Source of the DNA: Thermoplasmata archaeon
GTDB lineage: Archaea; Thermoplasmatota; Thermoplasmata; Lutacidiplasmatales; UBA184
Direction of reading: 5' to 3'
Assembly: GCA_021828085.1 (NCBI GenBank)
Contig: JAKATE010000089.1
Coordinates: 1 to 7,896, forward strand
Length of the DNA stretch: 7,896 nt
The notes under the pieces were generated by a model that saw nothing but the letters and a program-made list of their open reading frames with translations, ran no database searches and was not told the origin of the DNA. Each line of letters begins with the position of its first letter. Positions within the stretch are counted from its first letter, which is position 1. The position numbers were made by a program, and so were the translations under genes. Below, one piece after another: positions 1-5,693 of the stretch.

Positions 1-588
1 CATGAGCACAAAGATGAGCGCGCAGATCACGGCCAGTGGGAAGAACACCCGGGTCACGGCCCGGGTGGCGTCGGCCCAGAAGTTCCCCAGCGTCCCGTCG
101 CGGCGGACGAAGCCTCGGATGAAGGCCACGACCACGCAAAGGCCGCTCACCGCGGAGAGGAACATGAGCATCTGAAGGCCGGCGAGGTCGGCGAGCAGCG
201 AGACCCCTCCTTCGCCCGCATAGTGCTGGAAGTCGGTGTTCGTCGTGAACGAGGCGGAGGTGTGGAAGGCCAGGTCCCAGGACATCCCGTGGGCGGACCA
301 GAAGTTGTAGGGCAGGAGCGACTGCTCCATCAACAGGACGAGGACGAAGACGAGCGCGAACGCGTTCAGCAGGAGCAGGGAGGCCGCGTACTCCTTCCAC
401 CCCATCGCCCGCCGGGGGTTGGTCCCCACGAGGCGGTAGATCCCGCGCTCGATCGGAGCGAAGAACCCGTCCAGGAGGGTCGGGCGGTCCATGAAGACCC
501 GGGCCATGTAGATGCCCAGGTACCGGGCGAGGACGAGCCCCACCAGCAGGGCTAGGCCTACGTCCCAGACGCTGAAGATGCTGGTCAT
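1..588 (-). CDS. kdpA: Potassium-transporting ATPase potassium-binding subunit KdpA (5' part, truncated by window edge)
   Basis: This is the K+-selective membrane subunit of the Kdp P-type ATPase, which takes up K+ at high affinity under K+ limitation. The first 196 codons are present and the frame runs off the left edge. The N-terminus is a hydrophobic helix (about residues 6-24) followed by the arginine/glycine-rich stretch MARVFMDRPTLLDGFFAPIE. A second hydrophobic segment lies at about 68-86. Next comes TTNTDFQHYAGE (residues 116-126), matching the first selectivity-filter region of KdpA (E. coli has TNTNWQAYSGE). Two more hydrophobic stretches lie at about 138-158 and 182-196. The ATG at 586-588 is preceded by a GGAGG ribosome-binding site four bases upstream. 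It lies 25 bp downstream of the kdpF stop on the same strand, so the two are probably co-transcribed, with kdpB and kdpC expected beyond the window. The family call is firm; only completeness is unknown. Confidence 0.95.
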   Translation of the reverse strand, partial: MTSIFSVWDVGLALLVGLVLARYLGIYMARVFMDRPTLLDGFFAPIERGIYRLVGTNPRRAMGWKEYAASLLLLNAFALVFVLVLLMEQSLLPYNFWSAHGMSWDLAFHTSASFTTNTDFQHYAGEGGVSLLADLAGLQMLMFLSAVSGLCVVVAFIRGFVRRDGTLGNFWADATRAVTRVFFPLAVICALIFVLM

Positions 589-613
589 GATCCCTCCGCC
601 GTGCCCGATGGCC

Positions 614-724
614 CTACAGCCGCTCCGGCCGGATCATCGCGTAGAGGAGGTAGTACACCAGCGCGACCATGACCCCTGTGAACACGACGATGCCCAGGTT
701 CTGAAGGAGCAGGTCGCCGACCAT
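614..724 (-). CDS. kdpF: Small membrane subunit KdpF of the Kdp potassium ATPase
   Basis: This tiny 36-residue gene is easily missed. KdpF is a single-helix peptide that stabilises the KdpFABC complex in the membrane. The protein has one hydrophobic span (about residues 10-29) and ends in YYLLYAMIRPERL. That matches the conserved KdpF tail of the type YLxYALxxPExF. Its position, 25 bp upstream of kdpA on the same strand, is the usual kdpFABC order. The start at 722-724 (ATG) has no clear ribosome-binding site. A TATA-like CTTAAG at 764-769 would place transcription start near 740, giving a leader of about 15 bases. The identification rests on motif plus position because the length is small; the exact start is slightly less sure. 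Confidence 0.85.
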   Translation of the reverse strand: MVGDLLLQNLGIVVFTGVMVALVYYLLYAMIRPERL

Positions 725-763
725 GTCTGCATCCGGAGGTTCCCGGCCACCTCGAGTTCACGC

Positions 764-769
764 CTTAAG
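764..769 (-). promoter_or_regulatory. Possible TATA-like element of the kdpFA operon
   Basis: On the minus strand the region reads ACTTAAGG, the only AT-rich patch in the GC-rich 125-bp gap between the receiver-like gene and kdpF. Its centre lies about 43 bases upstream of the kdpF ATG, so a start site 26-27 bases downstream would give a short leader. It is a weak match to an archaeal TATA box. Confidence 0.3.
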
Positions 770-849
770 TCTGTCCCCTGACTCGCAACGGCTCGCCAAC
801 GTGCGAAAGAACCCTCCGAGGAGGGCCAGGGCCGGGGAAGGTGCCCCGG

Positions 850-1287
850 TTACGGGGTGCTGGGGGGGTCCGGGCTGGTCGCCGGGCTCCGGGCGTAGCG
901 GGCCTTGAGCACCGCCTCGCGAAGCGCCTCGGGGTTCGCCGGGGCCCGGACCAGGCTGTCGGCCCCCAACCGGACGTCCGGATCGCTGGACGTCGCGCCG
1001 GCGCGCGGGTCCCCCTCTCCAAACGTTACCGCCACGACCCTCCCTCCGGGCAGCGTGCGGCGCGTCTCGCGGATGGTGTTCCGCCAGATCTCAGGAGGTC
1101 CGCTCAGACATACGACGACCACACCGTCGGAAAGGTCGTGGCGTGCCGAAGGCGGGATCTCGCGGGGGTTCGCGACCTCGGCGGCCGCCTTGACGCCCTG
1201 GCTGGCCAGCGACTCCTTGACCAGGTAGCGGATCATCGGGTCCTCTCCGACGAGGAGGGCCCGCAGCCTCTGGGAGACCTCGGCCAC
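850..1287 (-). CDS. Degenerate receiver-domain (response-regulator-like) protein
   Basis: A 145-residue protein with a receiver-like beta-alpha layout. RALLVGEDPMIRYLVKESL (9-27) corresponds to the first strand and helix of CheY-like domains. DGVVVVCLSGP (54-64) is the third strand with its active-site loop, VVAVTFGEG (84-92) the fourth strand carrying the conserved Thr (T88), and GADSLVRAPANPEALREAV (108-126) the last strand and helix. The phospho-acceptor Asp is replaced by Cys60, the first pocket acid by Gly14 (Glu15 remains), and the conserved Lys by Arg114. It is therefore unlikely to be phosphorylated in the normal way. The last 15 residues are Pro/Ser-rich. The start is GTG at 1285-1287, the only usable start codon downstream of an in-frame TAG. 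A minus-strand GATATA box is centred about 26 bases upstream, which suggests a leaderless mRNA. It lies just upstream of kdpFA on the same strand; a link to K+ regulation is only a guess. Confidence 0.7.
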   Translation of the reverse strand: MAEVSQRLRALLVGEDPMIRYLVKESLASQGVKAAAEVANPREIPPSARHDLSDGVVVVCLSGPPEIWRNTIRETRRTLPGGRVVAVTFGEGDPRAGATSSDPDVRLGADSLVRAPANPEALREAVLKARYARSPATSPDPPSTP

Positions 1288-1309
1288 GTCTAGAGCGAGC
1301 TTGGCGGCC

Positions 1310-1322
1310 TATATCTGTATAA
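1310..1322 (-). promoter_or_regulatory. TATA box of the receiver-like gene
   Basis: The minus strand reads TTATACAGATATA in a GC-rich surrounding. GATATA (1310-1315) is centred about 26 bases upstream of the GTG at 1287, the spacing of an archaeal TATA box for a leaderless transcript. TTATAC (1317-1322) is an overlapping second candidate. Confidence 0.55.
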
Positions 1323-1336
1323 TGTTACACCCCCGG

Positions 1337-1363
1337 TGGGTTCCCGGAGGTCTTTCCGGCCCA
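1337..1363. other. Intergenic stem-loop between receiver-like gene and transposon
   Basis: TGGG (1337-1340) pairs with CCCA (1360-1363), and CCGGA (1344-1348) pairs with TCCGG (1355-1359). This gives a 9-bp stem with a 3-base bulge and a 6-base loop. It has no T-run, so it is not a typical terminator. It lies upstream of the receiver-like gene promoter; function unknown. Confidence 0.35.
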
Positions 1364-1386
1364 ACGGCGGCCGCGCGGGACGGCCC

Positions 1387-1405
1387 CTCCCTGGTACCCT
1401 GGGAG
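1387..1405. other. Short dyad next to the insertion site
   Basis: CTCCC (1387-1391) pairs with GGGAG (1401-1405) around a GGTACC core. It ends 5 bp before the target duplication at 1411. It belongs to the host flank, not the transposon. It could be part of what the transposase recognised as target, or chance in GC-rich DNA. Confidence 0.3.
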
Positions 1406-1410
1406 AGGCA

Positions 1411-1418
1411 CCCGTCAC
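1411..1418. repeat. Target-site duplication, left copy
   Basis: CCCGTCAC directly abuts the left inverted repeat and is repeated exactly, in the same orientation, at 5718-5725. The bases beyond differ on each side, so the duplication is exactly 8 bp. This is the size made by IS256/Mutator-type DDE transposases (8-9 bp or slightly more). Confidence 0.92.
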
Positions 1419-1442
1419 CTGTACGTTCAAACGGCTGGTTGC
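1419..1442. repeat. Left terminal inverted repeat (24 bp)
   Basis: It reads CTGTACGTTCAA, then A, then CGGCTGGTTGC. Its reverse complement recurs at 5694-5717 with a single A/T difference at position 13. The transposase TGA stop (complement of 1427-1429) lies within it, so the last codons of the gene form part of the transposon end. Confidence 0.95.
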
Positions 1443-3322
1443 CGGAGCGGCTCCCGACGGGCCATCCAGCCCCGGATGGCCTCCACAAGCCCCGGACCTC
1501 CGGCCTTGAGGATGGATAGGAACTCCCGGAGCATCGGCTCGCGATGAGCCTCCGCCCTCACGTCCGACCTCCGACGCGAGGTCTTTCCTTTCCGTTTCCT
1601 CGCCTCCTCCAACTCCTCCTCCGTCACCGTCCCCATCGCTTGCACGATGTCCAGCCTCTCCCACCCCATCGCCCGGGCATACCCCTCCCGCCTCCAGTTC
1701 AGCACCACCGCCATCAGCGCTCCGTGCCGCGTCATCTCCTCCTCCGTCCGCCCCTGCCTCGTCCGACCCCGGATCCCCAGGCGGATCTCCCGATGCCCCT
1801 GCTCGCTACGCCAGTTCGTCAGCTCGATCCTCCGGGGGTTCCCATGAAGGTCGAGCACCTCCACGAAGAGGTGCTCCTTCCGCTTCTCCCACGCCTCCCG
1901 CATCTGCCTCACCCCCTGCCTGAGCCCCTCGTCGTCGAGCTTCTCCACCACCGACTCGATCCTCGCCAGTAGCTCCTCGACCTTCCTCCGCCCTTCTTCG
2001 GCCGAGAGGCGCCCCTCCGCCCCGTCCGACCCCGTCACGTCCCGCCCCACCCCCAACGCCTCCCTCAGCTCCCCGAACCACCCCACCAGGCTCTCCAGAC
2101 GCCGCACCAGGACCGTCAGCTCCGGGTCCCGCGTCACCTTCGTCAGGAGCTGCTCCGCCTTCACCAGCGAGACCAACAGGACCCGCTGCCCCGCGTTCCA
2201 CATCGCCAGCTCGTGCACCAGCGGGGCCATCGCCCACAGACGGCTCGCCACCGTCCCGTAGGTGAGCTCGAACGGGAACCGGCTCGCCCGCTCCCGAGGA
2301 GAGAGCAGGTGGTCCTGCAGGATCCGCATCCACCTTGGCTCCGCCTCCGATAGCTCCCGCTCGAGCTCCTCGGCCACCTTCCTCCCCGACCCCTTCCAGT
2401 CCCCCCCCTTACCGGGCTCCAGACCGTCCAGGCTCGCGAGCACACGGGTCCCGAGCAAACGGAGGCGAAGCTCCCGCTCCAGCGCCTCGAAGAGATCCTT
2501 CCCCAGGTCCCGGACCCAGTGGAAGTGGCAGAGCTGGTGCGGGACCCCCGGCCAGACGGCCCCGGCCGCCTTGAGCGTCCCCTCCCCCATGTCGGAGACG
2601 ATACCTCGGGGGGCTCCGAAGGCCCGGTCCAGGTCGCGGAAGAACGCGGCGATCTCCGTCGCGTTCTCGGTGGAGAGGACCCGGCTGTCCAGGATCTCCC
2701 CGCTCCATTCGTCCCAGGCCACGAAGACCGTGGGGCTCCCCTCGGTGAGGGTCCCGTCGACGTGGAGGACCCAGCCCCCCTGCGCCTCCAGGTGGCGGCG
2801 GAGCGCGGGGAAGGAGCGGCGGTGGAGGGCGTAGGCCCTCAGGAGGAACTCCTCTCGGCGGAGAGAGATGGTCCCGGCGCTGGGCCCCCTTCGGCCCCGG
2901 GCGAGATGGTGGCGGGTCCTCCACTGGGTGCGCTCCAGGAAGAGGCTCTCGAGTCCGGCCAAGAGCGCCACCTTCAGGTCGTAGGTGCGACCGGGAGGGG
3001 CGACCTTCTCGAGGACGGGGGAGGACCAGGAGAAGGGGTCCTCGGGGTGGCACTGGCACTCCAGAAGGGGGGCGCGGAAGGTCAGGGAGACCCGGACGCT
3101 CTCGGTGTGCCGTCGGAGCGTCTTCGGGGTCTCGAGCCCCCCTTCGCAGCGGGGGCAGAACCCGGGCGGGGGCGCGAGGTCCTCGGGTAGTAGAGGGAGA
3201 TGGACCGTTAGTATATTGGACCCCCCGAGGTAGGGATGAATCCCAGGACGCCCTCGGGCCCTATCCGAGGGACGGGTGTGCGGGCCGTCGTTGAGGGGCT
3301 CTCCTCGAGAAAAAGCATGCAC
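1427..3322 (-). CDS. MULE/IS256-like DDE transposase with N-terminal zinc ribbon
   Basis: A 631-residue transposase, most likely the enzyme that mobilises this element. Residues 56-59 (CPRC) and 89-92 (CQCH) form a zinc-binding N-terminus. The catalytic core holds D189 (HVDGT), D244 (VSDMGEG) and C265-x2-H268 (LCHFHW), the C/D-x2-H signature of the MULE/IS256 group. The likely acid E507 lies in TNWRSEQGHREIR, the usual place of the third catalytic residue. A long, mostly helical insertion (about 275-495) separates D244 from E507. The C-terminal region (570-592) is very basic. The start is uncertain. GTG at 3320-3322 is the only standard start that keeps the zinc ribbon, but the first ~35 residues look like translated non-coding DNA and contain a 7-bp hairpin, so the true 5' end may have been changed by the neighbouring IS110 insertion. 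Confidence 0.85.
   Translation of the reverse strand: MHAFSRGEPLNDGPHTRPSDRARGRPGIHPYLGGSNILTVHLPLLPEDLAPPPGFCPRCEGGLETPKTLRRHTESVRVSLTFRAPLLECQCHPEDPFSWSSPVLEKVAPPGRTYDLKVALLAGLESLFLERTQWRTRHHLARGRRGPSAGTISLRREEFLLRAYALHRRSFPALRRHLEAQGGWVLHVDGTLTEGSPTVFVAWDEWSGEILDSRVLSTENATEIAAFFRDLDRAFGAPRGIVSDMGEGTLKAAGAVWPGVPHQLCHFHWVRDLGKDLFEALERELRLRLLGTRVLASLDGLEPGKGGDWKGSGRKVAEELERELSEAEPRWMRILQDHLLSPRERASRFPFELTYGTVASRLWAMAPLVHELAMWNAGQRVLLVSLVKAEQLLTKVTRDPELTVLVRRLESLVGWFGELREALGVGRDVTGSDGAEGRLSAEEGRRKVEELLARIESVVEKLDDEGLRQGVRQMREAWEKRKEHLFVEVLDLHGNPRRIELTNWRSEQGHREIRLGIRGRTRQGRTEEEMTRHGALMAVVLNWRREGYARAMGWERLDIVQAMGTVTEEELEEARKRKGKTSRRRSDVRAEAHREPMLREFLSILKAGGPGLVEAIRGWMARREPLRQPAV
3208..3218. promoter_or_regulatory. 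TATA-like AT-rich box, possibly bidirectional
   Basis: The plus strand reads TTAGTATATTG and the minus strand CAATATACTAA, alone in very GC-rich DNA. On the plus strand a start 26-27 bases downstream falls near 3240, just before a series of stem-loops upstream of the IS110 transposase. On the minus strand the start would fall inside the MULE transposase frame where no start codon follows. The plus-strand use is therefore preferred, but weakly. Confidence 0.3.
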
Positions 3323-3442
3323 CCCGGACCCCCAGGGGGTACCCGGATTAGCCCGTTAGGGGCCTCAAGCGGGACGGATCCCGTTCTGCGCGAGGACTCC
3401 CTCGATCACGGACTAACTTGTGTCCCTGGGGGCGTCCGGGGT
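3240..3442 (+). ncRNA. Candidate structured RNA (IS110 bridge RNA?) upstream of the IS110 transposase
   Basis: The region holds a run of stem-loops. There is a 7-bp hairpin CCCTCGG/CCGAGGG (3251-3257 with 3265-3271). A 17-bp closing stem with a 2-base bulge joins 3321-3337 (ACCCCGGA plus CCCCCAGGG) to 3424-3442 (CCCTGGGGG, CG bulge, TCCGGGGT). Inside that stem lie three hairpins: GCCC/GGGC at 3351-3363, AGCGGGA/TCCCGTT around CGGA at 3368-3385, and CGAGG/CCTCG around ACTC at 3391-3404. IS110-group elements encode their bridge RNA in the non-coding end upstream of the transposase, so position and structure fit. The guide loops cannot be assigned without the empty target site. GC-rich DNA makes short hairpins cheap; the 17-bp stem is the strongest part. 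Strand and ends are inferred. Confidence 0.4.
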
Positions 3443-3462
3443 CATCCCGTCCCTCCCCAAAA

Positions 3463-3467
3463 AGGAG
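3463..3467 (+). promoter_or_regulatory. Ribosome-binding site that fixes the IS110 transposase start
   Basis: AGGAG ends six bases before the ATG at 3474. This favours that ATG over the in-frame GTG at 3420, which has no such site and would overlap the closing stem of the structured RNA. Confidence 0.65.
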
Positions 3468-3473
3468 ACGGAG

Positions 3474-5006
3474 ATGGACCAACCACCACCGAGCCGAAAC
3501 GATAGACGACCGGACCGAACACCCCTTCCCCTCGAGGGCTTCGCCAAGCCCCCGCCCTTCGAGCTGTTCGTCGGCATCGACGTATCCCAGGAGTGGGTGG
3601 ACGCCGCCGTGGTCGACGCCCGAGGCAACCTCATTCGAACGGCCCAGAGGTACGACAACCGGGGTCCCGGTTTCCAGAAGCTGTGGGACGAGACCCAGGC
3701 CCTCGGCGCGAAGTTCTCGGCCCCGATGGCCTACGCCATGGAGGCCAGCGGGTCCTACCACCACAACCTCCTGGTCTTCCTCCTCGGGAAGACCGACCAG
3801 GTGTGGTCGTTCAACCCCCTCCTGTTGAGGAAGGAGCGGGTCGGACAGATCCGCAAGACGAAGACCGACGCGCTCGACGCCCAGATGATCGCGGAGTTCG
3901 CAAGGAAGGACGGACGTCAGCACCCTTTCTCCACGATCGACCCGGACCAGATGCGTCTGCGCGAACTCTGCCGGGTCCGGTTCCGATTGGTTCGGAAGGC
4001 CTCCAAGACGAAGCAGCAGCTGCGGCGGGACCTCGACATCCTCTGCCCCGGGCTTGGTGCGGAGTTCAAGGACCCGGCGTCCCCGTCGGCCGTGGCCGTC
4101 CTGAAGAAGGCGGTCCAGGTCACCAACCTCTTCGAGACCACCGTCGCCGAGGTGGAGGAGACCCTGGGACCCTTCTACCACGACCCGGGCCGAAGACACG
4201 TCAAGGCGGTGGCGATCCAGAAGCACTTCGAGGAGCGGCTCGGGAACGGTGGCCTCGAGGAACCCTTGACCTGGGAGGTGCGTTTCCTCCTCCACCAGCT
4301 GGAGCTGTTCGACGAACAGGTCCGCCAGGTCGAAGGGAGGATCGCGAGAGAGATGGAAAAGAGGAAGAGCCTCCTCACGACCGTCCCTGGCGTTGGCCCG
4401 GTGACCGCTGCCATCGTGGAGGGGGAACTTGGGGACCCCCACCGCTTCCCCGATGAGAGGGCGGTCCGTGCCTTCGCCGGTCTGGACCCCTCGGTGAGAC
4501 AGTCAGGGAAGTTCGAGGGAGACCGGATGCGCATCTCAAAGCGGGGCAGCCCGCGACTGAGAGATGCCGTCTATAACGCGGCCCTCCCGGCGATCCGCGT
4601 GAACCCGGCGTGCCAGGAGTTCTACGACCGTCTTCGGGCGGGAGGAAAGCACCACAAGGCGGCGCTCACGGCGGTGGCGGGGAAGCTCCTGGTGCAGTGT
4701 TGGGCCGTGCTCCGGGACGGGAAGAGCTTCGAGCTCCCCGAGAAGTACCGCGCCCCGGGCGTGACCGAGAAGGATGAGGGCGCCTCCACGAAGAGCACCG
4801 CTTCCCTCGAGAAAGGGAAGGTGCTGGACCCTTCGTCGAAGTTTCCGGAGGACCAGGATGGCCACTCCCGTGGTCCGGATTCCGGTAGAAAGGCCCCGGG
4901 ACGAAGTCCAAAGCCCTCCACGACCCACGGCCCCGCACGGAAGAAGCGCCCGGGGTCCGGCGAGGTGAGCTCGTCCGGAAGTTCGAAGAAATCGGCCACG
5001 GCCTGA
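3474..5006 (+). CDS. IS110-family transposase (DEDD recombinase) with a long basic C-terminal tail
   Basis: A 510-residue recombinase of the IS110 family, which moves by RNA-guided strand exchange rather than by DDE chemistry. The N-terminal RuvC-like domain shows the DEDD set: D36 (VGIDVS), E90 (AMEASGSYHH), and D132 and D135 (KTDALDAQ). A predicted coiled-coil middle (about 170-300) leads to the C-terminal Transposase_20 domain. There TVPGVGPVTAA (303-313) is the helix-hairpin-helix-like motif. RISKRGSPRLRDAVYNAA (353-370) contains the conserved serine, most likely S355. Usual length is about 300-450. Here residues from about 425 to 510 are an extra Ser/Lys/Pro/Gly-rich, probably disordered tail. 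It lies on the strand opposite the two other element genes and between them, so it looks like a nested insertion. The family call is firm. Confidence 0.93.
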   Translation: MDQPPPSRNDRRPDRTPLPLEGFAKPPPFELFVGIDVSQEWVDAAVVDARGNLIRTAQRYDNRGPGFQKLWDETQALGAKFSAPMAYAMEASGSYHHNLLVFLLGKTDQVWSFNPLLLRKERVGQIRKTKTDALDAQMIAEFARKDGRQHPFSTIDPDQMRLRELCRVRFRLVRKASKTKQQLRRDLDILCPGLGAEFKDPASPSAVAVLKKAVQVTNLFETTVAEVEETLGPFYHDPGRRHVKAVAIQKHFEERLGNGGLEEPLTWEVRFLLHQLELFDEQVRQVEGRIAREMEKRKSLLTTVPGVGPVTAAIVEGELGDPHRFPDERAVRAFAGLDPSVRQSGKFEGDRMRISKRGSPRLRDAVYNAALPAIRVNPACQEFYDRLRAGGKHHKAALTAVAGKLLVQCWAVLRDGKSFELPEKYRAPGVTEKDEGASTKSTASLEKGKVLDPSSKFPEDQDGHSRGPDSGRKAPGRSPKPSTTHGPARKKRPGSGEVSSSGSSKKSATA

Positions 5007-5018
5007 ACGGACCCTCAA

Positions 5019-5101
5019 CCGAGTGGGAGGTGCCCCTCCTCTCTCGGCGAGGTGACTCGGTAGCTCCGGCGGCGAGCGGAAGCTCTCCTCCCGTCAGGGA
5101 G
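5019..5101. other. Cluster of four stem-loops downstream of the IS110 transposase
   Basis: First, 5019-5047: CCGAG and GGGAGG pair with CCTCCT and CTCGG around a TGCC loop, 11 bp in all with a small internal loop. Second, 5048-5059: CGAG, loop GTGA, CTCG. Third, 5074-5085: GAGC, loop GGAA, GCTC. Fourth, 5088-5101: CTCCC, loop GTCA, GGGAG. Two loops are GNRA tetraloops. The cluster starts 12 bp after the transposase stop. It may be the right end of the IS110 element, part of its guide RNA (IS1111-type elements carry it on this side), or a transcript-ending structure. Confidence 0.4.
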
Positions 5102-5121
5102 ATGCGGGCGCGTCCAGATGT

Positions 5122-5559
5122 CTATATAGCCTGCTTTTTCCCCCCGAGGTCGACGTGGACGCTGACGGCCGCGAGCTCCTCGGCGCTGAGGGGGAGACCG
5201 ATGCGGTCGATCAGGGCGGCCAGGTCCCGGTGGGTGAGGTCCGGGTCGGAGAGCGCCGAGCAGACCGTGGCGAAGTCCACCGACGATAACGCGAAGGGTC
5301 CCTCCTCGGAGAGACCGGGGAGGGAAGGGCGGGGGACGGGGTGGCCGTACTCGGCGAGCTTGGCATAGAACGTGTGGAGGACCTTGTCGTCGTGGAGAGC
5401 GAGGACCTTGCGCTCGAGATCGGTACGCTTCTCGGGGGTGAGCTGGTCGAGCCGGCCCAGGTAGAGGCCCACGTGCTTGCGGTCTCGGTTATCCCCACCG
5501 AGGGAGGTGAGGGCGTAGTAGTAGGGGTGTCCCTTGATGGTCTTCGGGGAGAGGTACAT
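5122..5559 (-). CDS. Accessory or truncated transposase-like protein of unknown function in the transposon
   Basis: A 145-residue protein I cannot name securely. The N-terminus (residues 2-40) reads like the start of IS1634/IS4-type transposases and related archaeal proteins: a KGHPYYYAL strand, then a basic GGDNRDRKHVGLYLGRLDQL segment. No DDE residues follow. The rest is helical with an acidic middle and ends GGKKQAI. It is either a fragment of such a transposase or a stand-alone DNA-binding accessory protein. The ATG at 5557-5559 has a TATA-like TTGATATT centred about 27 bases upstream, so a leaderless mRNA is likely, and the gene reads inward from the right transposon end. It points the same way as the MULE transposase and may once have been its upstream operon partner before the IS110 element came between them. 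Confidence 0.55.
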   Translation of the reverse strand: MYLSPKTIKGHPYYYALTSLGGDNRDRKHVGLYLGRLDQLTPEKRTDLERKVLALHDDKVLHTFYAKLAEYGHPVPRPSLPGLSEEGPFALSSVDFATVCSALSDPDLTHRDLAALIDRIGLPLSAEELAAVSVHVDLGGKKQAI

Positions 5560-5565
5560 GGGGGG

Positions 5566-5589
5566 TAGATATTATAGCCACAATATCAA
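5566..5589 (-). promoter_or_regulatory. Promoter of the accessory gene, inside the right transposon end
   Basis: The minus strand holds two AT-rich boxes: TTGATATT (5582-5589), centred about 27 bases before the ATG, and CTATAATATC (5566-5575), closer to it. The first has the spacing of an archaeal TATA box for a leaderless transcript and resembles the TTGATATA box of eIF1. Confidence 0.45.
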
Positions 5590-5632
5590 TCCTCTGGGAA
5601 CATAGAGGGCGGTGATGCGATGCAGGGTTATC

Positions 5633-5647
5633 CCCACACAAGGTGGG
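5633..5647. other. Small hairpin in the right transposon end
   Basis: CCCAC (5633-5637) pairs with GTGGG (5643-5647) around ACAAG. It sits in the non-coding 135 bp between the accessory gene and the right inverted repeat. It could be a sub-terminal transposase or regulator site, or chance. Confidence 0.25.
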
Positions 5648-5693
5648 CTGGATCGGGGTTCCGAGGGAGGACGTGCCCTTCACCCACGAGGCC

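Noticed and set aside
2409..3190. Long open frames of over 200 codons on both strands.
   Set aside because: They overlap the MULE transposase in other frames and show low-complexity Pro/Gly/Arg composition with no motif.
3420..3473. In-frame GTG at 3420 as start of the IS110 transposase.
   Set aside because: It has no ribosome-binding site, overlaps the stem of the candidate RNA and adds 18 non-conserved residues; the ATG at 3474 has a well-spaced AGGAG.
3348..4442. A 364-codon open frame on the minus strand.
   Set aside because: It is antisense to the IS110 transposase, and its Leu/Gly/Glu/Arg/Val-rich composition is the usual product of GC-rich shadow frames.
3310..5139. Imperfect inverted match AAAAAGCATGC (3310-3320) against AAAAAGCAGGC (reverse of 5129-5139), considered as IS110 sub-terminal repeats.
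   Set aside because: Ten matches of eleven are expected many times by chance in a window of this size, and the right copy lies inside the accessory gene's last codons.
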